From NCBI RefSeq assembly GCF_030534315.2, contig NZ_CP130558.2, forward strand, positions 248,001-312,000: DNA of 64,000 nucleotides, read 5' to 3'. Below are positions 1 through 8,956 of the stretch, piece by piece (within the stretch, counting starts at the first letter, position 1; every line of letters starts with the position of its first letter). The notes under the pieces were generated by a model. That model was not told the DNA's origin and did not search any database. It saw only the letters and a list, made by a program, of their open reading frames with translations. The DNA comes from Thermoanaerobacterium sp. CMT5567-10 (GTDB lineage Bacteria > Bacillota > Thermoanaerobacteria > Thermoanaerobacterales > Thermoanaerobacteraceae). Made by a program: the position numbers and the translations under genes.

Positions 1-1208
1 ACAACAAAGTTTACAGAAGCACATATAATGATATTTATCCAACTGGGAATTTTGTCAAATAAAATTCCAAATATCATTTGTCCTAATGGAGTCACTATCA
101 TTAAGCAAGTACTTATCGTCGCTATTACTCTCCCCATCAATTTTAAAGGTATTTCTATTTGCAACATAGTAGTCAAAGCTATATTCCCTATGGATGTAAT
201 TAATCCGACAAAAAATATTATTATCATTAAGCTTATGTATGGTTTAAGAATGTAAGAAAAGCCCTGCAAATAGATAGGAGAAATTGTAAATGACAATAAA
301 AAATATAATATAGAAACCGAAAATATATCTAAGAATAATATTTTACCTAATTTATATTTTTTTGTAATTATACTAGATATGAATGGTGATGCGATCATAG
401 AAATTGCAAATGTAGATTGCAAAATTCCATATTGATAATCCGTAATTTTTAATATTTGTTTCGATATATATGTCAACCCTACAGATAATATAGGATTTGA
501 TGTGAAGTTAATAATTATACCTATAATTAATATATTCAAAATTAGCCTTTTACTTTTAATAAAATCAATACCCGTTAAGAAGTCATTTAAAAACGAATTT
601 AGGTTTATTTTTTCTGGTTTATCATTTGTTTTCTGTATTTCTAACATAGACTCACACATAAATGAAAGAAGAAAACTTATAGCATTAATTGTCAATATTA
701 TGAATATATTAAAAACTTCTAATAAAATACCAGCTATAACAGGCGAAATCAAATTTGCTATATTCATAAACATCGTGTTAATACCATTAGCATCCGCTAA
801 TTCATAATTTTCTGCAATGGAAGGTATAACTGCTGCTATTGTAGGATTAAACATTGAGGAAATAGTAGAAAGTAAAACTGATAAAATATAAATTTGAGTT
901 AATGTTAAAACGCCATTCATTTTGAAAATGATAGCATAAATTGCAACAATTGCTGCGCTTAGTAAATCTAACATCATAAGTAATTTCTTTCTATCAAACC
1001 AGTCGGCAATGACACCTGCAATATTGCCAAATATTATTTGAGGTACTAAAGTAATAGCCAATACTGATGCAAATTTTGTTGCAGATCCCGTAATTTTTAA
1101 AACGTACAACGACAATGCAAAATTTTGCATTTCACTTCCAAGGAGAGATACAAATTTCCCGGTAATAAGAAATAAAAAATTCTTTTTTCTAAAGATAGAG
1201 AGATTCAT
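1..1208 (-). CDS. MFS efflux transporter (3' end outside window)
   Basis: Membrane transporter of the major facilitator superfamily. The left window edge cuts it: 402 codons are present and the C-terminus is missing. It starts at ATG 1208, with GGAGG seven bases upstream. The N-terminal helix begins MNLSIFRKKNFLF. The loop between helices 2 and 3 reads GVIADWFDRKK (about residues 65-75), the usual MFS cytoplasmic motif. Many long hydrophobic segments follow, as in EntS or macrolide-efflux type carriers. It is transcribed in the same direction as the degraded ABC and CPBP genes upstream, so export of, or resistance to, a peptide or drug is an inference. The substrate cannot be read from the sequence. 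Confidence 0.88.
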   Translation of the reverse strand, partial: MNLSIFRKKNFLFLITGKFVSLLGSEMQNFALSLYVLKITGSATKFASVLAITLVPQIIFGNIAGVIADWFDRKKLLMMLDLLSAAIVAIYAIIFKMNGVLTLTQIYILSVLLSTISSMFNPTIAAVIPSIAENYELADANGINTMFMNIANLISPVIAGILLEVFNIFIILTINAISFLLSFMCESMLEIQKTNDKPEKINLNSFLNDFLTGIDFIKSKRLILNILIIGIIINFTSNPILSVGLTYISKQILKITDYQYGILQSTFAISMIASPFISSIITKKYKLGKILFLDIFSVSILYFLLSFTISPIYLQGFSYILKPYISLMIIIFFVGLITSIGNIALTTMLQIEIPLKLMGRVIATISTCLMIVTPLGQMIFGILFDKIPSWINIIICASVNFV

Positions 1209-1325
1209 CTATTTACCTCCAGTAAGTATTTATATCAATTAATGCATCTTAAAAGTCAAACATGCCTTTAAAGCCTGCCTTTTTCTTATTGGACTGTAAC
1301 TGCATTGTTTCTGTTTTTGTTAAAA

Positions 1326-1697
1326 TTAGGGAGCCGCTGCCAAATTGATTATTACCTCATTCTCAATCTCTAACTCAAAATCAATATCAATATATTGTAC
1401 GTCTTCATGAGATACTAATATAATTATCTTATTTTCTTTTATCTCTTCTATGTATTTGCATAAATTCCTTTTTGACTCTTCATCTAAAAATGTCATTGCT
1501 TCATCAAGTATTATTATTTGAGGATCATGTATTAATCCTCTTAATATAGTTATTTTTCTTCTCTGACCACCCGATAAGTTTTCTCCATTATTTGCAAGCA
1601 TAAGGTTTAGATTTACTTTTTCATCATTAATAATGTCATTAAATCCTAATTTATTTGCCAGTGAAATTATTCTATTGTCGTCTATGTCTTTATGATT
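1326..1697 (-). pseudogene. remnant of an ABC transporter ATPase domain
   Basis: C-terminal half of an ABC nucleotide-binding domain. Visible are the signature LSGGQ, the Walker B stretch IIILDEA and the switch-histidine region ILVSHED. Walker A and everything before it are absent. The reading frame opens just after a stop at about 1700, inside the last codons of the upstream CPBP gene, and the only ATG is at 1601. The C-terminus also looks frameshifted: near 1350 a second frame carries on with about 35 plausible residues to a stop at 1249. This is a dead remnant, probably of a peptide exporter that once belonged to this locus. It could not hydrolyse ATP without Walker A. Confidence 0.8.
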
Positions 1698-2497
1698 TTA
1701 AATTGAAATTTTCTTTTCCGTAGATTTTTATTGTAAAAATACTTACAAATATTGTATATTTCAATTATTATAACAGAAATCACCATCATATTGTCTATAA
1801 AATATACATAAATAGGCAATCTGTTATAAGGATATAGTTCAATAATTCTAGCATCTCCTATGAAATGCATGGCAGATGCGATATATATATTCCCTGTTCG
1901 CAAATATAAATAACTTGCAATAATACCTGAAATAAATACATTTAAAAAGTATGTTATATTCATATTTCCATGATGTACTAAATACGTTATAGGAAAATGT
2001 GACATCGAAAATATTGCATTTGTCAGAAGTATAGCAATTATTACTTTTAAAGCTTTATTCTTCAAAACAATCGTTTCTAAAACTTTGTAATAAAGAACCA
2101 CCCTAAATAAATACTCCTCTTCTAATGCTACAAGAACAAAATAAAAATTTTGAAATAGTATCGTCATGGAGCTTCCAGTATTCCACACAAAATAATGTCC
2201 AATATGAAATGCATTTGATAATACTATTATAAGAATTATAAGCAACATTGTATAGGCAACTAATTCAAAAAAAGATTTTAAGGTAAACTTTACATATTTT
2301 ATGTAGTTAAATTTATTTAACAAATATAATGCAAGAACTAACATCAAAAGCTGTATTCCATAATTCGTCATAGTTGTTAAATATAAGTTATTGTATTTTA
2401 AGATGAAAATTTTTATTATGTATATAATTGAAAATACTATTGCGATAAAAGCATAAACTGTTAAAATTATTTTTGTTAATTCTTTTCCTTTTATCAT
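1682..2497 (-). CDS. CPBP family intramembrane metalloprotease
   Basis: Polytopic membrane protein of the CAAX protease and bacteriocin-processing (CPBP, Abi) family, 271 aa. Motif 1 is EEEYLFR (around residues 127-133), motif 2 is SMSHFP, and motif 3 is AMHFIGD. These are the glutamate and histidine positions used in the family. The start at ATG 2497 has GGAGG seven bases upstream. Members often act in bacteriocin maturation or self-immunity. The neighbouring ABC remnant, second CPBP gene and MFS gene fit such a locus, but the substrate is unknown. The last codons overlap the open frame of the ABC remnant, which suggests a deletion joined the two. Confidence 0.85.
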   Translation of the reverse strand: MIKGKELTKIILTVYAFIAIVFSIIYIIKIFILKYNNLYLTTMTNYGIQLLMLVLALYLLNKFNYIKYVKFTLKSFFELVAYTMLLIILIIVLSNAFHIGHYFVWNTGSSMTILFQNFYFVLVALEEEYLFRVVLYYKVLETIVLKNKALKVIIAILLTNAIFSMSHFPITYLVHHGNMNITYFLNVFISGIIASYLYLRTGNIYIASAMHFIGDARIIELYPYNRLPIYVYFIDNMMVISVIIIEIYNICKYFYNKNLRKRKFQFKIIKT

Positions 2498-2534
2498 ATC
2501 AAATCCTCCAATATCTTCATAAAAATAATATGGT

Positions 2535-3396
2535 CTAACTTTGCTCGTATCTGCTAAATAGTCTAAGATAATAGTGTTTAACCATATAATAACTTTCTAT
2601 TAACATAATCGAAATTATTAAAGAAATGATTTCTCGATAATGATGATATCTTATATCAATTGTTGATAAAATTGGTAAATCATAATAAAAATGCATCATG
2701 CAAGCTAAGTATATATTGCCAGTTCGTAAAAAAAGATAACTGAAATAGATACCTGTTATAAATATTTCAAAAAGTGTAGAAATATTATAATGACGTATAG
2801 GATAATGGGCAATCGAGAATAAAATATTTGTTAATATTATACTAAATACTATTTTTAAGATGTTGCTTTTTAAATTTAATATTTCAGATATTTTAAAATA
2901 AAGAGTAATTCTATATAAATATTCTTCTGTTAACGCAACTAAAATAAATAAAATCATTTGTGATATTGCAACAATATAGTCTACCTTGTTCCAGCTTGCA
3001 ATAATATTCTTAAAATCGGTCAATAAAAAATATTATATATTTTAAATATATCTAGTATATACTTGGTAAAAATTAGAGATAATGTCATAAATAGGAATGT
3101 TTTGATTATAGATTTAAAAGACGTCTTAATATATTTTGTATAATTAAATTTTTTAGTAGAAATAAAGCTAAAATTAACAACAAAATTTCCGTAATAAAAT
3201 TGTAAACTAAATTACTACTTGTCATAACTAATGGATCATTATTTCTTATATTAAAAAAATGATATATACCTTCAAACAAATATATCATTATAAATTGATA
3301 AAAATATAAAGCCATGACAAAAATAAAAAATATTAAAATTAAAGCACTTAATTTTTTTATCATATATTTCACCTCATTGTTCAATTTTATTTTCAA
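2535..3396 (-). pseudogene. second CPBP protease gene, broken by two frameshifts
   Basis: Two open pieces, 3106-3396 (N-terminal helices) and 2535-3023 (catalytic half with EEYLYR, SIAHYP and MMHFYYD), together match the whole length of the intact CPBP protein next door. Between them a third frame encodes KSIIKTFLFMTLSL and further residues that align with the gap. The first shift lies near 3127-3133. The second is at the run of six A (plus strand) at 3025-3030. Both pieces align colinearly with the neighbour, so this is a diverged tandem duplicate that has lost its frame. The homopolymer shift could be a sequencing error; the other is harder to explain that way. Confidence 0.72.
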
Positions 3397-3465
3397 AAAC
3401 TATTATTCAATATAACAAATTCCTGAATTTTATTATAGTATCTTTATATTTTTTTGTAAAAGTAG

Positions 3466-3471
3466 TATAAT
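3466..3471 (+). promoter_or_regulatory. candidate -10 box for the HTH-TPR regulator
   Basis: A perfect TATAAT stands 130 bases before the TTG start of the regulator gene. No good -35 hexamer sits 17 bases upstream, so activation or a weak promoter is possible. The -10 assignment is inference from sequence alone. Confidence 0.35.
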
Positions 3472-3568
3472 ATTTAAAAATAATTGTAATATTTCACCAA
3501 TGTAATATACTTCCCTAATTTGCGTTTTTCCTTATGCTTTTATATGCCATCAATTAAAAAATACAAAA

Positions 3569-3587
3569 TTGTAACTAATTGTTACAA
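3569..3587. promoter_or_regulatory. palindromic operator overlapping the regulator's ribosome site
   Basis: Perfect inverted repeat TTGTAAC / GTTACAA around the five-base centre TAATT, lying directly on the AAGGTGGTG ribosome site of the HTH-TPR gene. Position and symmetry suggest an autoregulatory operator or an RNA hairpin that hides the ribosome site. The GTAAC/GTTAC arms recur in the recombinase sites at 21292 and 22172, which may be coincidence. Confidence 0.5.
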
Positions 3588-3600
3588 GGTGGTGTTATTG

Positions 3601-4896
3601 TTGGATCTTTATATTGGAAGTAAAATAAAGGCTTTGAGACTTCAAAAGAAAATTTCTCAAAGCGTATTGTGCGATAATATTATGAATAGGGTTGTTTTAA
3701 GCAGGATTGAGAATAATAAAGCTTTACCTTCTTTAGAACAACTTATTCACATATCTGAGAAACTTGAAGTGCCTTTAAGTTATTTTATTAACGACGTTAA
3801 ATACAATTATATTGATAACTCATCTTCTATCATCAGCGATTTATTTAATAGCCAGAATTATTATGAAATAGTAAAATTAATTGAGTACAATCATGATGAA
3901 TTTTTAAAAACACAAGATTTTAACAAATATTATTATGGTGGCGCGTCTTTTTTTAATATAGGTTTATATAATGATGCTTTAAAATGTCTAAAAAGGTATG
4001 TTAATTTATTTCTTAAATCAAAGGAAGATATTCAAAAGCAGAATATAGATAATTTTTGCCAGGCTTTAAATATACTATTTAAAATAATGCTTAAAAATCA
4101 TAATTATGAAAAAGGAATATGCTATTTAGAACTCGCTAAAAAATATTTATACGAGCTTGATTCTTTAAATCATTCTATCTGCTTTATTATACATAATAAT
4201 TTAGCTTATCTATATCTTAATACTAATCAATTTCAAAAGGTTATAAATTTGCTGGAAGGTTTTATTAATACACATGACAATTTTATATATGTAAGAGCAA
4301 TGCCACACATTTATATGTCTTTAAACATAGCTTGTTATAATATGGCTGATTATGAGAAATCTATTAAATATATTGAAAAGGCAATATTGTTGTTTAAGTA
4401 TTTTGAAGACGAATATGATGCTGGAAGATGTCATCTAAATTATATAAATTCCCTACGATATAGCGGTAATTTAGACAGGGCTTTTGAAACAGTCAATAGA
4501 TGTAAAAATGAATACAAAAAATATAATAAGCTATACTTAAGCTTTTTCATTCAGGAAATGATATTATATTTTAACATCGGCAATTACGACAAAGTAATGG
4601 AGATTTCAAGTGAAATAGAAGTCCATCAACTCTCTGAGATGAGTAATCACAATTATGAATTTATGATGGGCCATATAAAATATTTGCATAATGACTTTAA
4701 TGGTGCTTATGGTTTATTTAAAAAATGTGAGAAGTATTTTTTAAAACAATACTATTATCGCGATTTATTGCTGCTTTATGATGATTTATATAATATGACA
4801 AAAGACATTTCTTATAAAGCAAAGCAAAATGAGATTATGAATAAGAATGGGAGAAAAAATATAGTGATGGATTCATTGCTGAACCATCACACATAA
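3601..4896 (+). CDS. HTH-TPR transcriptional regulator (RRNPP-like)
   Basis: Cytoplasmic DNA-binding regulator. Residues about 5-63 form a cro/C1-type helix-turn-helix (IGSKIKALRLQKKISQ, then SRIENNKALPSLEQL). The remaining 370 residues are helical repeats of TPR type. This is the layout of PlcR, NprR and Rgg regulators, which bind short secreted peptides. I chose TTG 3601 because AAGGTGGTG precedes it at good spacing; upstream ATG 3520 would add 27 residues unlike an HTH protein and would run through the palindrome at 3569-3587. It is divergent from the CPBP/ABC/MFS genes, so it may control them. No cognate peptide gene was found. Its stop codon directly abuts that of iscS. Confidence 0.82.
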   Translation: MDLYIGSKIKALRLQKKISQSVLCDNIMNRVVLSRIENNKALPSLEQLIHISEKLEVPLSYFINDVKYNYIDNSSSIISDLFNSQNYYEIVKLIEYNHDEFLKTQDFNKYYYGGASFFNIGLYNDALKCLKRYVNLFLKSKEDIQKQNIDNFCQALNILFKIMLKNHNYEKGICYLELAKKYLYELDSLNHSICFIIHNNLAYLYLNTNQFQKVINLLEGFINTHDNFIYVRAMPHIYMSLNIACYNMADYEKSIKYIEKAILLFKYFEDEYDAGRCHLNYINSLRYSGNLDRAFETVNRCKNEYKKYNKLYLSFFIQEMILYFNIGNYDKVMEISSEIEVHQLSEMSNHNYEFMMGHIKYLHNDFNGAYGLFKKCEKYFLKQYYYRDLLLLYDDLYNMTKDISYKAKQNEIMNKNGRKNIVMDSLLNHHT

Positions 4897-6078
4897 CTAT
4901 ACAAGTTTTTTCTCCTCTTTAATCCTTTCAAAAAGTGGCGACATCTGCCTCAATCTATCTACTATTTTAGGCAGTTTATTTATTACCGTGTCGATTTCTT
5001 CTTCCGTATTTTCTTCTCCTATGGTAAGTCTCAATGAACCATGGGCTATTTCTTCTGGCAGTCCAATCGCTAATAGCACGTGAGATGGATCAATGCTTCC
5101 TGCGGTACATGCAGAACCGCTGGATGCACAAATTCCCTCCATGTCAAGACTTAGTATAAGCGATTCGCCATCAACAAATTCGAAAGAAACATTGACATTT
5201 CCAGGAAGTCTCTTCACTGGATGTCCATTTAGACGGGTATATGGTATTTTAAGTATCCCATCTATAAGCTTATCTCTAAGCATTATCAGTTTCTTTATAT
5301 GTTCATCGATGTTTTTAGTGACAAGTTCTATAGCTGTGCCAAATCCAACAATTCCAGCCACATTTTCTGTCCCTGCCCTTCTATTTCTTTCTTGGGCTCC
5401 ACCTTGTAAAAGTGTATCAATTCTTAAGCCTTTCCTAATATAAAGTGCTCCAACTCCTTTAGGTCCGTATATCTTATGTGCTGACATTGACAACATATCC
5501 ACATCCAATTCTTTTACATCGATAGGTACATTTCCAACTGCTTGTACTGCATCTGTATGAAACAATACGCCTTTTTCGTGTGACACATTGGCAAGTTCTT
5601 CTATTGGTTCTATTGTACCTATTTCATTGTTTGCACACATTATCGATACAAGTATTGTATTATCTTTTATTGCTCTTTTTAATTCATTTGGATCGACTAA
5701 TCCATACTCATCTACAGGCAAATAAGTTATTTCAAATCCTTGATTTTCAAGGTATTGGCATGTATGCAGTATTGCATGGTGTTCTACGCTGGATGTTATT
5801 ATGTGATTGCCTTTGTCTTTTAAGGCATACGCAGCGCCTTTTAAAGCCCAGTTGTCTGATTCGGTTCCTCCACTTGTAAAAAAAATTTCATCTGCATTAG
5901 CACCGATTGCAGCGGCTACTCTATCTCTAGCTTCTTCTATTGCCTTCTTGGCTTCTTGTCCATAAGAGTAAAGCGAAGAAGGATTGCCAAAACGATTGTC
6001 TAAAAATGGCATCATGGAATCTAATACTTCTGGTTTCAATGGAGTAGTAGCTGCATTGTCAAGATAAATCCTATTCAT
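4897..6078 (-). CDS. iscS: cysteine desulfurase
   Basis: PLP enzyme that takes sulfur from cysteine for Fe-S cluster assembly and tRNA thiolation, 393 aa. The PLP lysine is K202 in SAHKIYGPKG, and the catalytic cysteine is C324 in SSGSAC, on the flexible loop. The start is ATG 6078 with AGGAGG upstream. It lies 10 bases behind iscR, clearly in one operon. Unusually, no iscU or mnmA gene follows: the next gene is the convergent HTH-TPR regulator, whose stop codon touches this one. That suggests the accessory block joined here and displaced the usual partners. The scaffold must be encoded elsewhere. Confidence 0.95.
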   Translation of the reverse strand: MNRIYLDNAATTPLKPEVLDSMMPFLDNRFGNPSSLYSYGQEAKKAIEEARDRVAAAIGANADEIFFTSGGTESDNWALKGAAYALKDKGNHIITSSVEHHAILHTCQYLENQGFEITYLPVDEYGLVDPNELKRAIKDNTILVSIMCANNEIGTIEPIEELANVSHEKGVLFHTDAVQAVGNVPIDVKELDVDMLSMSAHKIYGPKGVGALYIRKGLRIDTLLQGGAQERNRRAGTENVAGIVGFGTAIELVTKNIDEHIKKLIMLRDKLIDGILKIPYTRLNGHPVKRLPGNVNVSFEFVDGESLILSLDMEGICASSGSACTAGSIDPSHVLLAIGLPEEIAHGSLRLTIGEENTEEEIDTVINKLPKIVDRLRQMSPLFERIKEEKKLV

Positions 6079-6088
6079 AAAAAACCTC

Positions 6089-6538
6089 CTATATATAGTA
6101 CATATACGAATTTTTCTGTATCATTTTTTTGTAGTCATCAACCATATCTTGTAGCGTTATTGAATCAATTACTTTATTTATAGCATCTCTGATTTTTTCT
6201 AATACTACTTTTGTTGGACATCCCCCTGATCTGCTACACTCAAACGGTAAGTCTTCTACAACACAATCTGAAGGAGCAAGTGATCCTTCCAAAGTTCTAA
6301 TAACGTCACCTACAGTAATCTTATCAGGCGGAGCCGATAGCATATATCCGCCTTGTGCTCCACGTATACTTTTTACCAAATCAGCTTTTCTCAAAACAGC
6401 AATAAGCTGTTCTAAATAATGTTCTGATAAGCCTTCATTTTCTGCTATAACCTTTAATGATATCGGTCCCTCACCATAATACAAAGCAAGCTCAAACATA
6501 GCTTGAACTCCATATCTCCCTTTTGTTGATAATTTCAT
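6089..6538 (-). CDS. iscR: Rrf2 family regulator, IscR type
   Basis: Winged-helix Rrf2 repressor, 149 aa, probably sensing Fe-S cluster status. Three cysteines C92, C101 and C107 (in SDCVVED, FECSRSGGC) match the spacing style of cluster-binding IscR. Bacillus CymR, found at the syntenic position, lacks such a set as far as I recall. The N-terminus MKLSTKGRYG is typical of the family. The start is ATG 6538 with AAGGAGGG. The promoter region contains an inverted repeat like the E. coli type 1 IscR site, so it most likely represses its own operon with iscS. CymR-like function in cysteine control remains the alternative. Confidence 0.92.
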   Translation of the reverse strand: MKLSTKGRYGVQAMFELALYYGEGPISLKVIAENEGLSEHYLEQLIAVLRKADLVKSIRGAQGGYMLSAPPDKITVGDVIRTLEGSLAPSDCVVEDLPFECSRSGGCPTKVVLEKIRDAINKVIDSITLQDMVDDYKKMIQKNSYMYYI

Positions 6539-6552
6539 ATAGACCCTCCTTA

Positions 6553-6614
6553 ATACCGACTATTTTGCTCGGATTTCTATAAAATAAGATAACATTATAA
6601 TATAGTTTTGTCAA
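6553..6614 (-). promoter_or_regulatory. iscR-iscS promoter with IscR-type operator
   Basis: Sigma-A promoter on the minus strand: TTGACA at 6614-6609, 17-base spacer, extended -10 TGTTATCTT ending at 6586. Just downstream, at 6553-6574, plus-strand ATACCGAC and TCGGAT flank an AT-rich centre as an inverted repeat. This matches the published type 1 IscR consensus well (ATA, CC, GAC, then the mirrored half). Binding there would block early elongation, which gives autoregulation. Site identity is inference by consensus. Confidence 0.7.
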
Positions 6615-6667
6615 CAACTTATATAACATATAAAAGTCAAATTTTATTATATCCCTAAAAATAATAA

Positions 6668-8002
6668 TTATCCTTCTGCATCATTGCTCTCTCTTAGGAA
6701 TCTAAGCCATTCAGATATTTTCTTTTCATACCCCATTGTAGATGGATTGTAATATTTTTTTCCTATTAATTCGTCCGGTAGGTATTGTTGTTTCACATAA
6801 TGATTTTTAAAATCATGTGCATACTTATATCCAACACCACGTTTTAAATTTTCAGCACCTTTATAATGAGCATCCTGAAGGTGCTTTGGAACAGCGCCAG
6901 TTTTAAGATTTTTAATGTCATCAAGGGCACTATCTATGCCCATTATAGATGAATTGCTTTTAGGTGCACAGGCAACATATATTGCAGCCTGTGCAAGTAT
7001 TATTCTGCCTTCAGGCATGCCAATTTGATTTACTGCTTGCATGGCAGATACCGCTATATTAAGCGCATTTGGGTCTGCATTTCCAACATCCTCTGCTGCA
7101 CAAATAACTATTCTCCTTGCGATAAACATGGGATCTTCTCCAGCATAAATCATCTTCGCAAGCCAGTACAAAGCAGCATCTGGATCAGACCCCCTCATGC
7201 TTTTGATAAAAGCAGAAATAGAATCATAATGATTGTCACCATCTTTGTCGTACTTTAAAGCCTTTTTTTGAATGCACTCTTGAGCTACTTCTATGTCTAT
7301 GTTAATTACTCCATTTTCAGCCCTCTCCGTAGTTAAAAATGCTAGCTCTATTGCGTTAAGTGCAGTTCTCGCATCGCCATCAGAATATGTAATTATATGA
7401 TTTAACGCGTCATCCGTTATCTTAATCTTTTCATTTCCGAGTCCTCGCTCTTCATCATTTAAAGCTCGTAAAACTATTTCTTTTATATCTTCATTGCTAA
7501 GTGGATAAAGTTCAAATATCATTGATCTAGATACTAAAGGACGGATAACCTCAAAATATGGATTTTCAGTTGTAGCACCAATCAAAATTATTGTTCCATC
7601 TTCAACATACGGAAGCAGTGCATCCTGCTGCGATTTATTAAAGCGGTGTATCTCATCAATAAATAATATGGTTCTTTTTCCATACATAGACAATCTATCT
7701 TTTGACTCATTTACTATTTTCTTTATATCTGTAACTCCTGATGTTACAGCATTTAATTTTTCAAAACTAGATTTCGTAGTATTAGCTATTATATTTGCAA
7801 GTGTTGTCTTACCTGTACCAGGTGGCCCATAAAATATAAGCGATCTGACTTTGTCAGCTTTTATAGCTCTATATAGAAGCTTATCACGCCCCAATATATG
7901 CTTTTGACCAACAAAATCTTCAAGAGTGGTTGGCCTCATCCGATCTGCCAACGGCGCATTACTATGTATAAAATTATTATGAGCAAACTGAAACATATCC
8001 AT
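6668..8002 (-). CDS. rarA: replication-associated recombination protein A (AAA ATPase)
   Basis: MgsA/RarA/WRNIP1-type AAA+ ATPase that acts at stalled replication forks, 444 aa. Walker A is GPPGTGKTT (residues 59-67) and Walker B is ILFIDEIHRF (about 112-121). The C-terminal RarA tetramerisation region includes MRGSDPDAALYWLA. I placed the start at ATG 8002 (MDMFQFAHNN) because AAGGTG lies six to seven bases upstream; earlier in-frame ATGs lack a ribosome site and would add 30 unrelated residues. It sits between tcdA and the Rrf2-iscS pair as in Bacillus yrvN, but here it is separated by trxA, csoR and a prenyltransferase gene. Confidence 0.94.
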   Translation of the reverse strand: MDMFQFAHNNFIHSNAPLADRMRPTTLEDFVGQKHILGRDKLLYRAIKADKVRSLIFYGPPGTGKTTLANIIANTTKSSFEKLNAVTSGVTDIKKIVNESKDRLSMYGKRTILFIDEIHRFNKSQQDALLPYVEDGTIILIGATTENPYFEVIRPLVSRSMIFELYPLSNEDIKEIVLRALNDEERGLGNEKIKITDDALNHIITYSDGDARTALNAIELAFLTTERAENGVINIDIEVAQECIQKKALKYDKDGDNHYDSISAFIKSMRGSDPDAALYWLAKMIYAGEDPMFIARRIVICAAEDVGNADPNALNIAVSAMQAVNQIGMPEGRIILAQAAIYVACAPKSNSSIMGIDSALDDIKNLKTGAVPKHLQDAHYKGAENLKRGVGYKYAHDFKNHYVKQQYLPDELIGKKYYNPSTMGYEKKISEWLRFLRESNDAEG

Positions 8003-8120
8003 AATTTTCACCTTTTTCATACATCTTATAGAAGATTTTAAACTATCCTTTATACATTTCAGCACTATTATACTATATAAGTGAAGATTCACAAAAGCAA
8101 TTTATTTCCTATTAAGTAAT

Positions 8121-8147
8121 AAAAAATGCCATCAAAAATGATGACAT
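8121..8147 (-). terminator. intrinsic terminator after the cis-prenyltransferase gene
   Basis: Nine-base-pair stem (arms 8126-8134 and 8139-8147, one G-U pair) with a four-base loop, followed on the minus strand by six T. It begins right at the stop codon of the prenyltransferase gene. Confidence 0.85.
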
Positions 8148-8798
8148 TTACCCTCCCAATGTTATATCTTGTTTAGAATACCATTCAAGCGCTTCATAAA
8201 GATGTTGAGGCTTAAAATCCGGCCAGTAATCATCAATAACATAAAAGTCAGAATATATTGACTGGACAGGCAAAAATCCGCTTAATCTTCTCCTACCGCC
8301 CCATCTTATAATCAAATCTATTCGTGAAATATCTTTTGATGAAATTAAATCTAGTATATCTCTTTTTTCTCCATTGCTTAAAGCTTTCAATACATTATTC
8401 AAATCCCACTGCCAACCATAATTAACAAGAAAATTGACTTTCATTTTCCCCTCACCAATTCTCTTACGGCTTAAATATGGCAGCAATTCTTTTGGAAACA
8501 TAGGAGAATTATAGTTTCCTATGACTAAAAGATCTGCATCTTCTTTTTCTAGCATTTTAACAGCATCGACACAAGCTTTTTTAAATGCTTCTGTCTGAAC
8601 AGAAGGTCGTTTTGTATTATCCTGTGTAAAACCATAAAACGTCAATTCATTAACACCAAGCTCACGGCATAGCCTGTAAAGCGCGATCCCTGGTTCCAGT
8701 CCATATGAATAGCCCGCTTCTTTTGGCATATTTTTATTTTGTGCCCATCGTCTATTTCCGTCAGGAATAATTCCGATGTGATTTGGTATGCGATACAA
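8148..8798 (-). CDS. divergent cis-prenyltransferase (UppS family)
   Basis: Enzyme of the undecaprenyl diphosphate synthase family, 216 aa, which condenses isopentenyl diphosphate in the Z configuration. The catalytic loop reads IPDGNRRWA instead of the usual MDGNGRWA. The conserved YAFS-ENWKRP motif is degenerate (YGFTQDNTKRP), and the C-terminal substrate site IIRWGGRRRLSGFLPVQS is still clear. I prefer TTG 8798 over ATG 8816: AAAGGGAGG lies inside the longer version and is well spaced for TTG, and the protein then begins YRIPNHIGIIPDG as in relatives. With these substitutions it may make a different chain length or be a paralogue; the housekeeping uppS is presumably elsewhere. Confidence 0.85.
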   Translation of the reverse strand: MYRIPNHIGIIPDGNRRWAQNKNMPKEAGYSYGLEPGIALYRLCRELGVNELTFYGFTQDNTKRPSVQTEAFKKACVDAVKMLEKEDADLLVIGNYNSPMFPKELLPYLSRKRIGEGKMKVNFLVNYGWQWDLNNVLKALSNGEKRDILDLISSKDISRIDLIIRWGGRRRLSGFLPVQSIYSDFYVIDDYWPDFKPQHLYEALEWYSKQDITLGG

Positions 8799-8901
8799 TT
8801 TTGTCCTCCCTTTCATTGTTATTATAAATACATTTTTTCCATTTGCTGATTAATTATACTAAATTATCATAATACAAAATTAATTCATCTTTTTTGCAAA
8901 T

Positions 8902-8934
8902 AAAAAAACTGTTATGCAAATTTGCAATAACAGT
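8902..8934 (-). terminator. intrinsic terminator after trxA
   Basis: Long stem (ACTGTTA and TAACAGT arms with inner TGCAAA/TTTGCA) followed by seven T on the minus strand, just beyond the trxA stop. Confidence 0.85.
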
Positions 8935-8956
8935 CTAAATTCTACCTTTGGTTAAA

